The notes under the pieces were generated by a model. That model was given only the letters and a program-made list of their open reading frames with translations. It had not been told where the DNA came from and searched no databases. From NCBI GenBank assembly GCA_963978545.1, contig OZ021730.1, forward strand, positions 13,337,796 through 13,401,795: 64,000 bases of DNA, given 5' to 3'. This DNA is from Linyphia triangularis. Taxonomy: Eukaryota; Arthropoda; Arachnida; Araneae; Linyphiidae. The position numbers and the translations under genes are program-made. This document shows positions 40,301-52,300 of this stretch, piece after piece; position 1 is the first letter of the stretch; every line of letters begins with the position of its first letter.

Positions 40301-43300
40301 TCGCCTTCAGACGCTTCAAAAAGAATGGAGTTGAAGCTAAAAGGGCACTGACGTTTATCAAAATTGATGCAGTTCAAAGTGAGTTTAGTGAGGCATTTTT
40401 TTATTATATTTGGAAATACATGGACTGTAGCAATCTTTGTGTGTCATATCAATCACAGTGTTGTAATTTCTTGTTATTGAAGATTTCTTTTTACATGACG
40501 TCATTATTTACATTTATTATAAAGCAACCCATGAAGATTAAAAACATGCATAGTTTTTGGTATTTAAACCAACCCTAGATAACGTGCCAAACCTTTGGAT
40601 TCGCCCCCCCAACTTAAAAAAATTAATGAATTTAAAAGATACTTTTTTCTCTTCACAACTTCAAATTAAATTTGTGTATCCTGTGTTTAGATCTAACATT
40701 TATATTCATCCAGTATTTTGGTAGTATTTTTTGTACCCTCCTTTTTTCCCCTTGTATAAGGAAACTTGGCTGTTTTTCGTTGTCTCATAAATTATGGGCG
40801 ATAGCATGGTTGAAAAGTTTTATTGCACTGTTCTTGCCGAGCTTCGTTGCAGCCCTCTAAAATTCTGTACTCTATATTACATGCTTCCACTGTTTAGCAA
40901 TTAACATTTAGCTAATTTTTTTATGCTTTTTTGTTCCGATTAAGATGGATTACGATTCTGGTTAAAGGATTATCAAGGAAAGGAGAAGCCGGAGATTGTG
41001 AAACTCGCCTCAACAGCTGCTGTCAGAAAAATGTTATCTGACAAAATCATGGATTTGTTAAAACAGCATAAAAAGAATTAGTCTCAGTCTTTTTAAAATT
41101 TTATAAATAAATTATCTTTCTTTAATTTAATGTTTTACATTTGTCATTTTGTATTAATATAATTGTGTTACTATGATAAATCCTGTGCTCATAAATATCA
41201 ATTCTGTATTCAATATTCCAGTACTATATGGATTCCAGTATGAAACTGGTACCTGTTTCACACTAAGACCGGTATCTTATATTGAAACCAGCATTATACC
41301 AGAATTCTTTCCGGTAGAAAAAAAATATACCGGCTTATGAAACACCGGTTCCGGTATGATACGGGATCTGGTACGATACTGGTTCCGGGATAATACTGGA
41401 TCTGGTATGATACCGATTCCGGTATCATACCGGAACCAGTATCATACAGGAACCGGTATCATACCAGATCCAGTATCGAACAGGAACCGGTATCATACCA
41501 GATCCAGTATCATACCGGACATTTGGAAGTTCCCGAACGGTGAAGGAACAGGATATTGGTACGCCGTTGTTCTTCTTATTGCTGGTAAGTTAAATGTTTT
41601 TATGTAGAGGTTAAATTCCAAGTTTACGTGGATAGGTTATATTGCCAAGGCAAGTCCGTAGCCAGGATTTTTTTTCGGAGAAGGTGGGGGATATGTTCAA
41701 GTATTTGATTAAATACATACAACAAGTTATACAAAAAAAGAAGGGGAAGTGGTGAAACAAGATTTCACACAATTTTAGGGAGGGGGTTGTCCCGTTGGTT
41801 AGAGGAGCTTGTCTACGTCCCTGTGCCAAGGCCAAAACATCGCCAATTGAATATGCCAGCTAATTCGAAATAGCTAAAAAATGATGCCTTATCAGCCTGA
41901 CGATAAATCCATGTATACTAGGAATGAGCCGGAATTTTTAACCAACTAAAATAGTAGATTACGAACAACGTAGTTTTATTAGAATATATTTTGAATCTTT
42001 GTCATGATTTTTAGAAACTGAAGAACTTATTGGATCAAGGACAAAACGAGTCAAGTTGCCTTCACCGAAGAGGTTAGAGGAGCTTCTAGCCATGACATTG
42101 GATAATGAGGCAAAAAACAATATGGTTGACGAAGAATCTCGACAAAAAAGCAAGGTAAATTTTTTTTTATATTTACATTGTTGCAGGAAAACTTTTCATT
42201 GAAAACAATCCTAGTATCTTTCAAGCAGGCTTGGCTTACACAGATTTATGCTTTTAGGAAATACAGGAAAAACGGACTGCTTGTGAAAAAGAAAAGTTAA
42301 AAGAAATTTTAAAATGCAAATTGAAAGAAAAAAAGAGAAAATCTCCATCACTTTCATCTGATGAAGATGAAAGAAGAGCGTCCGCCTCTAACAGGGTTTC
42401 CACTCAAATCACAGAATGAAAATCAAGGACTTTTCAGACTTTTAAGGACCTAATTAAGGTTTTTAAGGACCTATGAAAATTCCTTTTTTAGACATCATGT
42501 CTATATTTAAATTTTTACTAAAGTATATTCTACCAAAAAAGTTACAAGTTGGTGGATGCGTGATACAAATACGTCAGAAAATTCTGATACGGTGCAGAAA
42601 GTGGCGGTCACGTGGGGATAGCAAGTCCGAGTTGTATTTTTACAAATTTTGCATTTGGACAATATCTGTAAAAATTAAGGACTTTTAAGGACCTCTAAGC
42701 ATTTTCAAGGACTTTTAAGCACCTCTAAGCATTTTCAAACACTTTCAAGGCCTTGAAAACAAGTTCAAAAGTATTAAGCACTTTTAATGACTTTCAATGA
42801 CCGTGGGAACCCTGTCTAAAAAGCGAAGAAAAGGCTTATCTCCATCTCTAAGTGATAGTTCGGATGAAGATGATTTGATTTTAAGATCAGAATTAAAGAA
42901 GAGTGCAGAGCATGAGAAAGCTCTTCATAAATTGAAGGTAGAGTTTTTATAGTTTTGTACCCACATTAAAATGATAAAAAATTTAATGTATTTTTAGATA
43001 AAATATTAATTTATTTTAGTTTTACATAAATCCACATACGTGTAAAGCACTCTGCTAAATCTTGAACACAAGTTAATATAACTTAAATTAAAGTTGATAA
43101 AATATATAAAAAAAAACTCGTTTTCTTATTCTTCATGCATGTTTTAGTCCAATGAAGTAATACAGATTGCAAGAAACGAGGCACTTTTTCAGCTTACTGA
43201 TCTTTACTCCCCAGGAAAATTTCAATTTACCTTTCATGTTTTCATGTAATTTGAAGTATGTTTTCTTGTATATTTAACATAGGTTGGTTGTTTAAAGTTT

Positions 43301-46300
43301 TGTTGTTGTTTCTTATCCCAACTGGTCTAGCGAAGCTAGACCAGGTCCATGAGTCCACCCACCCTCAGGAAGTCGAAGAACAAGACCGGGTCGCGCAAGA
43401 AATCTTCTTTTTCAAAATGCATGCAGCTAAGGAGGTGAGCCGGGCTAGCTGCACCGGTGAAGCCAGTCCTACTATGCTGCCTCAACGTGGCGGGGGGGGG
43501 GGGGGTGACACTGGACGGGATGGGTGATGTACGTCGGGAGTTTAACTCCTGGTAGGGCCACCCTAGGTGTGAAGGCCATCCCTTTATGTCCAGCTAAAGC
43601 TAGTAGGCGAACAGAGAAAAGTCAGACTTCTACCTTCGGGTGCTCCAGGTTTCCAACCAACAAAAGCTGTCCCCTAACCCTACATTCCATGAGTTTAAAG
43701 TTTTATCGTACAAGAGCTACATTAGGGCCATACTGCGTCAAATATTTAACAAAGAAGAAATTTACAAAAGAAAAAAATATACAAAGTAGAAAACCTTAAG
43801 AGTTTATAAAATACCAGATTTACTATTAAAAAAATACTGAATCTAATGATTCAGAATGGTATTTCTCTGTTTGGTACTTTTAGGTTTTGGAGGAGCGTTA
43901 AAGGTTGTTGCATTCTAACATTACTTTTTGTCTTGTCAAGTCAATATTAATAAATAATAGTAATTTTAATATTTAAGAATTTCAATAATTGATTTCAATA
44001 AATAATAATAGTTATAAGAAACAATAATTTTAATAATAATAAAAATTTCAGTAACATCCTTTTATATTGTGGTACGTTAACAACCTTTAACGTCCGTCCC
44101 CCCCCACTCCTCCGAAACGGGAAAAGTACCCTTATTTATAGTACCTGATGTTCTATTGTATTAGCTATCTTTTTATAAAAGTAAAGAATTGAAAGTGGTT
44201 TTTCAAAACAAATTATTGTTATAGCTTAAGCAGGAAGAAATTGCACAGCTAAAGAAAAGAAATGATCAGCTTCAAGATCTGAATATGAGCTTACAGACCC
44301 AGCTGTTGTCTTTTATAAATGCAAATGGTATGTTAAATATATATTTTGTCTTTCTCAATGCTTGACAATTTAATATTAGTATTGAATACACTGTATTTTT
44401 TAAGTAAGATCCATTTTAATTGCATAATTAAATATTTAACGTGATGCACTCTGAAAAATAAAATATGAAGCTGGATTATAAAATTAGTTGATGAGTTAAT
44501 TTATAGCAATTAATAACTACTACATCTTAGTTAAAAAATTTTAATGTTTTTTTCTAAAGGTAGCTCAAAACAGAATTTGCCTCCAAAGCAAAATCCTCCA
44601 CAGGTAATTGAAATTGCAACGAACAATCTTCCCAATGAAAGAGTTGATAATAATGAAGAAGGTATGTATTGCGATATTAAGTCTGAAAAAATTCAAAAGC
44701 AATAATAATCATGTGTTACAATTATTAATCTTAGCTTAGTTGTAATTGTGCATCCGACTACGTTTATAACGCCAAAATCGATGAAAATTTCAAATATTTT
44801 TTTTATTGTTATTTCATATAAATTGAACATTTCCCTTTTCAAATCAGTTTTTATTTTTCTGGTACTATAAATAGAAGTTAACTTATAGCCATTCAAAAAA
44901 ATGTTGTTTTAACGAAAATTCAGGAAGTTAGATTCCGAAACCGGAAGTGCGCCAAAAATCTTAAGTTTTTAAAGTTTTTTAATGTATTTTGAGACATTTT
45001 AAAATTAAAAACTATTTATTAAACTATGCTAGAACAGAGCCTCTTTAATTCTTTTGTTGCTTTCGTTTGGCAACACTTTCATTGGCAGTGGTGTGTTTAT
45101 ATATATTTGAATTCCTCGTGCTAAAAGTTTGTCGCTAAAAAGTTTGTTGCTGACTATTTAAAATCTAAGTTGCTGATTACTTAAAAAGGATTTCCTTTAA
45201 AAAATTTGTTGCTGAGTTATTTAATCCATTTAGAATCTAAAAATATATCATGGGACATTCGAGGAAGGCGTCTCGAAAAATGAAGAAGTTTACCGGTAAT
45301 CGCTATACTAATGTGAAACCTGAAAAAAGTCCTGAAATTTCAACTGCTAGCTCGTCAAAGCTAAATGAAAATTCTTCAGTGTATGAAGAACTTTGTTCCG
45401 ACTTTGATAATAAGTTATCAGGTAATCGCATTTTTGATCTTGGCATATTATTTAATGTCATTTCTGTATTATGCTGCCCTGTATGCCTCAACAACGATTG
45501 GGATTTCAACGAAGACTCTACATTCGGTTTATGCTCGAATTTCCAAATTAAATGCAAAAAATGCCCCTTCATTAAAGGATTTTCTTCTACAAAAAAAGTG
45601 CAAAATCTTAATGTAATAAACAATTGCATGGTTTATGGACTTGGACTCATTGGTAAAGGATTTTCTGCTGGGAAAAAGTTATTTACCATTTTGGACATGC
45701 CCTTTCTTTCGAAGAAATCATTTCGAATACAGGAAGAAAAGCTGCTAGTGGTTGCTTCGAAAGGCGCAACAGATAGCATGAATGCAGCTGCTGAAGAATT
45801 ACATGCCGTCTCCAATACTGTGTCAAAATGTGGGGTGTCTGTCGATGGGACATGGCAAAAGCGTGGCTATTCTTCCCTAAATGGTTGCGTTAGTGCTATT
45901 TCAATTGTCACCGGGAAGATTCTTGATGTGGAAGTCATGTCTACGCAGTGTCGTGTTTGTGACGCAAAGGTAAGCAACATGAAATCACACACTTGCAGCA
46001 AGCACAAAGGCTCTGCCTCGAGTATGGAAACAGTCGGTGCTTCTAACGTTTTTAAAAGGTCGATAGAAGAGCGGAACCAGCAATACACAGACTACTATGG
46101 AGACAGAGATTCGAAAGGATACGAGTGTGTAAAAGATGTTTATGGGAAAAATTCCGTAAACAAATTGGAATGCATAGGGCATGTGCAGAAGCGGGTAGGC
46201 ACTCGTCTAAGGAAATTGAAAAAGACAAACAAAGGCCTAGTAGGAAAAGGCAAACTAACAGATGCCTTCAATAACAAATTGCAGAATTATTACGGAATAG

Positions 46301-49300
46301 CCATAAGGAGTCATGAAGGGGATCTTGTGAAACTGCAAAGTGCAGTAATTGCTGTTTTTTTTCATTGCTGCTCTTCAAAAACAAGCCCTATGCATGGCCA
46401 GTACCCTCCAGGACCAGATAGCTGGTGCAAATATCAGCGACACAAAGCACTCGGCGAGAACTATTCTGATAAATTTGCTGGCCTTCCAAAACAGGTAATG
46501 AAAATTGCAAGATTGAAATATATGGAGTTATGTACACAGACACTTTTAAGTAAATGCTTGCATGGAATGACACAAAACAACAACGAAAGTTTTAATGGTG
46601 TTTTGTGGGGAATTATTCCTAAATTGGTCTTCGTAGAACTAAGCACATTAAAATTAGGTGCCTACCTTACTGTCCAGCAATTTAATAGTGGCTTTGTTAG
46701 TGCTCTGTCTAATTTGCAAAGTTTAGGAATCACTCCTGGTCCCTACACAGTGGAAGGGCTGAGGCTCATTGACAAGGAGCGTGTTAACGATTCAAAGAGA
46801 CATTCATTACCAGACACTAAATCTCACAGAAAAAAATTGAGAGCCAGAAGAAAGAAGAAATTTATGAAAAATGAGAAGGCAGAAGGTATCTTATATGAGG
46901 GAGGTGGAAATTAACAGTCTTTTTACTTTGGTAAGTTCATAATATCATAATCAAACTTTAAATCGTGTTTTCTAAGGAAGAGATTTTCCTCTAATAATGT
47001 AACACAGCTTTTATTCTATATCAAAATATATTTAAGATAGAATTAAAAAAAAATTCACAGTTGTTCATTACACTATGTAGAATATAATGACCTACAGATT
47101 TGATTCTAACTATTTTTTTCAAAAAGTTATCACTAAATAGATATAATAATGGGTTGCGAAAATATTGAAATTTATATGTGATCTTTTGTAACAGTCTATA
47201 TATTTTTTATTTCTGGAAATATAACTTAGAATTTAGGTGATTATCCTCAGGAATATCATAGAATCATGTAGTAAAAAGAAAATATATTCAAATACTTTTT
47301 TTTTACAGCATTAGTCGTTTTGACAAAATATTGTTCGATTTCGACTAAAAATGTCCTTTTTTTTTAAAAAATAAAATTAAAAAAGTAATTTTTTTTTGTC
47401 AATTACATGTGGTTATCATATAATACATGTTTTAATACCATTGAAAGTTTCATAAGTAAGGTTTTTTTAAAAATTGCTCCGCACGCAATGACAAGAAGCG
47501 TGTTAACGACTCAAACGGACATTCGTTACCAAACAATAAAATCCACAGAAAAAAATTGCGAGCCAAATCATAGAAGAAATTTATGACAAATGAGAAGACG
47601 GTATGTATTTTATGCAAGGGAGGTGGAAATTAACAGTCTTTTTACTTTGGTAAGTTCATAATGTCATAATTAAACTTTAAATCACGTTTTCTAAAGAAGA
47701 GATTTTTCACTAATAATGTAACACCGCTTTTGCTCTATCTCAAAATATATTTAAGATAGAGTTAAAAAAAAATTTGAGAGTTGTTCATTACACTATGTAG
47801 CATGTAATGACCTACAGATTTGATTGTAACTATTTTTTTCAAAAAGTTATTACTTAATACATATAATAATGTGTTGCGAAAGTATTGAAATTTATGTGTG
47901 ATCTAATGTAACTGCCTGTATATATTTTATTTCTGGAAATATAACTTAGATTTTAGGTGATTACACTCAGGAATATCATAGAACCATGTAGTAAAAAGAA
48001 AAAAAAAATATATTAAAAAACTTTTTTTTTACAGCATTAGCCGTTTTGACAAAATATTGTTCGATTTCGACTAAAAATTTCAATTTTTTAGAAAAATAAA
48101 ATTTAAAAAGTAATTTTTTTGTCAATTACATGTTTTTATCATATAATACCTCTTTTGATATCATTGAAAGTTTCATAAATAAGGTTTTTTAAAAAAATTG
48201 CTCCGCACGTAGTCGGATACCTTAATCTTTTCTTCCAAAGGTAGCTTATTGGAACAAACTCCACCTCCACGAGGGAAGCCTGATGCTTTCTCCATAACAA
48301 ACCTTTGTGATCAGGAAATAAATTTAGCTCCAACCCTCCCAAAAAAGTATGTTCTGAAATATTTAATCAGAAATCATTTGAACTTAAAAAAATATTAAAT
48401 ATCAAGCTTTTGAAAATTGCTAGTACTTATTTTAAATTTAATTATGTGTGCTTAAAATGGGAGAGGTTTAGGACTATTTCCCTTGAGAAGGGAGGAAATT
48501 CCTGGGATTCTTTGTGAAGTGACTTGTCCTTCAAATGAGATCCTTTGAGGAAATTCCCATTTCCAAACAAAAGTTTTTTACAGTAAAGAATTTTTTGTTT
48601 TATTGAAAGTTTTGGTAGTTGAATATAACTACAGCTTTTCACTTTTTTCTTTTATTAATTTAAGCTTTAGTTTTATGGAATTTTGCTGTGGATTTAGTTG
48701 CGATGTTATAAACAAAGCAAAATGCATGTCCGTGTTTATGGGTGCCCTCAATTGTGTTATTTTTCTACTCCAGGTAACTCATCTTCATTTGAATTGGCTG
48801 GAAATGAATTCTACCTTCACAACAATAATAATATAATGAAGTGGAAAAATGAGGAGATATGTATTTATATACCGTTATAGCACATGTGTTTGGAGAGCAT
48901 AAGAACTGCCGAAAACTACATGGAGGAAATGAAAGGAACTGAACTCATTTACCACATGATGATAATTATTAATTGTATCGCAGATAATTCTAAAAGCCTG
49001 CTATTTGATGTCACGAAGAATCTTGTAGAAGAGTTCAACTCCATAATTGCAAAATTCTTAGGAGGAAAAAGAATATACTTTTGTTTGAAGTATTCTAACC
49101 AAGCCTGATGCAATACGGTTGCCGTTTCCACAACACAAGAACACCAGCCAGCAAAGTATTGTGAACCCTCATCAAATGCAGTCCGGGAAAATATGTGAAA
49201 AAATTAGAAAATAAAAGAACAGCTGATAGGGATGCGACAGCTGAAGCAGAAGACAATTCAAATCGTAAAACATGCGTGAAGGCTTCATCGGGAAATATTG

Positions 49301-52300
49301 CATCTTCGAAACATAAATGCATAAGGGATGAATCCTACTCATCAATGAAGCTGGATATAATTGTTGAAGGGTTCCTATCCAGTGCCGCCACTTACAGTGT
49401 GAAATACCACCAGGTCATTGCTAATGGTAACAGCAAAGTTTATAAAAAAATACTGGAAAACAATCCATATGAAAATATGACAGTAAAAAAAATGAAATGC
49501 GAAAATCATTTACTGTGCAAAAAACTTGGAGAAATGATCGGCAATAGTAGACTGCGAAACGTAAACTTATGAAGAGTAGTAGGCATCAATATATTGCGAT
49601 TGCACAATAGCATTGTAAAGGCGGTAGAATACCGAAAAAAATAAAATATTAACCTTTTAGAAAAAATTTAATATTTATGGAGGGATATTTAGAATGCTCC
49701 AGCACGTGTTTGGGGAGCATAAGAACTGCGGAATACTTTTGCAACAAAAAAGGTGCCGAAAACTACATGGAGGAAATGAAAGGAACAGAACTTATTTACC
49801 ACATGATGATAATTATTAATTGTATCGCAGATAATTCTAAAAGCCTGCTATTTGATGTCACGAAGAATCTTATAGAAGAGTTCAACTCTATAATTGCAAA
49901 ATTCTTAGGTGGAAAAAGAATATACTTTTGTTTGAAGTATTGTTACCAAGCCTAATCCTGCCGTTTCTCACACCAGCTAGCAAAGTATTGCAAACCCTCA
50001 ACAAATACAGTCTGGGAAAATATGTGAAGAAATTAGAAAATAAAAGAACAGCTTACACGGTTGCGACAGCTGAATGAAGGAAGAAAAAGAGTCCTAAAAG
50101 AGTCCTATTTTCTTCAAAGCTGAACTCCAAAAGCAACCTTGAACAGACTGAGAAGCCAGATTTACCTCCTTCAGCTTATGAGGAGAAAGAAGTCTCATTG
50201 TAAAATCTTTGGAAATCAACCAAGAACAAATGGAGGAACTCGGATGCAATGAGATTCTGCTCTCTGGTTGCACAAAAGGAGGAAGCGGTTCAAGGCTTCA
50301 TATTTTGGAGCTATATGCTGCAGGCTGCCCTACACCAGAGGTCAAGAACATATTATATTCACGGTTTGACAACAGTGCCTTGAGATATGCTAGAGCGAAC
50401 AAAAGAAACACTTAGAAGGAGCTAGAAACTCTCATCTCTGCAACTATTTCGGAATGCTGTCTCTTTGTAGATGAGAGTTTATCATATATCGGGGCCACAC
50501 CCGATAGGTTGATAGAAGAGGAGGGTATTGTTGAGGTAAAATGTCCCATATCATGCGAGAATTTACCTCCAGAAGAGTCAGTGATTTCTTGCAAGTTTAC
50601 GTTTTGGACCCAGAATAAGGCAAAAGTAATATCGGGAATAAACATGAGGCACAAATATTACTTTTAAATTCAGGAACAATTGCACATAACAAAACGCAAA
50701 TACTGCCTGTTTGTACTTTGGACCAGGAGAGAAATCAAGTATGAAAAGGTGTTGCGAGACGATTCCGAATTCGGATGGGGTTGTGATGAGTCTTAAGTAA
50801 CTTTAAAGAAATTTATACAGTCTTTAAGAAAGAATTTCTTGATAAAAAAATAGGTAATATCAGGAATAAACAGGCGACACAAATACTACTTTCAAATTCA
50901 GGGACAATTGCACATAACAAAACGCAAATACTGCCTGTTTTTACTTTAAACCAGGAGAGAAATCAAGTATGAAAAGGTGTTGCGAGACGATTCCGAATTC
51001 GGATGGGGTAGTGAAGAGTCTTAAGTAACCTTAAAGAAATTTATACAGCCTTTAAGAAAAAATTTCCTGACGAAAAAATAGGTTTTTAAAAATTTAGTAC
51101 TTTGAAGCAGAAGTGGTGTGTTTTGGCTGGTTTTAGTGGCATACAAAGTGTGTGTATGCACACCATTCATCAGAAAGTAATTTTACTTTCGCATGCACAA
51201 CTTGAAGAGACATAAAAGAATTTTGATAATTGTGATATGTGAAAAAGAAAAGGAATGTCTGCTTAGACAACGTCCCAATTACCCTATTAAACAAAATCTT
51301 AACTTTTTAGAATCCAAGTTTGAGGAATTTGATGGAAGTGAACCTATTGAATTTTTACAATGGGTTTCAACTGATCAAACAAATTTGATCACAACCATTT
51401 CTACTTTGGATGAATTTATTAAGGATTTAGCACAAAAAAATTAACTTTTAATTCTGCACTCTTAAGTCATTCTTCTTTTTTAAAAACTCTTAAGATGAGA
51501 TACAAGGATATCGCTGGACTTCAGTGTCATGTACTTTGCATCCTGTAGCAGTACACTATAAAAATGCTAACGGAATAAAGGCAATTTCATCTCATTGTAT
51601 TATAAGTGCGGACTTAAAACATGGTAACATAAGAACTTATTACGAATTTTATAAAAAAAAAATTCTGTGTTTTAGATGTAGTTCCCTGGACCACATTCAC
51701 AATAAAAAGGTGGAATCTGGAAGCGTTCTAAAGTGTTTAAGAATTTTTAAAAAGGAAAGATTCGCAAGTATGGTACCAGAAAGAGCAACCGAAGAAAACA
51801 TCAAAAAAGAGTTCAATGATCTTGTGACGCATTGGGATTCAAATGTCAGTGTTGAACAATACGTCAAAATTGACGACGATTTATGCATTGAGGAAGAGGA
51901 CTTGAACACATCCAATTTCATTCCTCAAGACTCGAATGACAAGTTTGATCTATCCAAGAATGATGACGAAAAAATCCTGGAAAAAAACTATGCCTGCCAA
52001 ATTAAGGACTTTTTAGAAGCAACGAGATGCAGTAAACAATTAAAAAAGTTTTTCTATGCAATGGAGACCATGAAAGCCTAGCAAAACTAAACGATTAGAA
52101 CATTCACATTGAGAAACAGATTTGCAGTGTATAAAAAAGAAATCACAATCTGTTAACAGATTACTTTAAATAATTCATTTAGTTTCTCTGTATTGAATTT
52201 TGAGCTTATTTTTGCAAAATAAAAGGATTAGAAGTACTCATTTAAAAGGTAAAGTGTAGTTGTTCTTACTAATTACGCATTACTAAACTTACGTTTTTAA

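Larger units (their letters stand above)
44752..48218 (+). mobile_element. Mutator-like element with candidate terminal inverted repeats
   Basis: ATCCGACTACGT at 44752-44763 and its exact inverse ACGTAGTCGGAT at 48207-48218 bracket the intact transposase frame. The outside leaves an intron of about 112 bp for the BEN-type gene, close to a normal short intron. A 9-bp target duplication, expected for Mutator elements, is not obvious, so the ends may be a few bases off. The 3' part is tandemly duplicated (see 46766-48211). Confidence 0.6.

Noticed and set aside
40198..40578. Plus-strand frame of 126 codons as a stand-alone gene
   Set aside because: Only the middle is BEN-like; its start is out of frame with the real exon start, and its end runs past the GTGAGT donor into intron.
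45303..46646. Several minus-strand open frames of 60-108 codons
   Set aside because: All lie antisense within the intact Mutator-like transposase and have no recognisable content.
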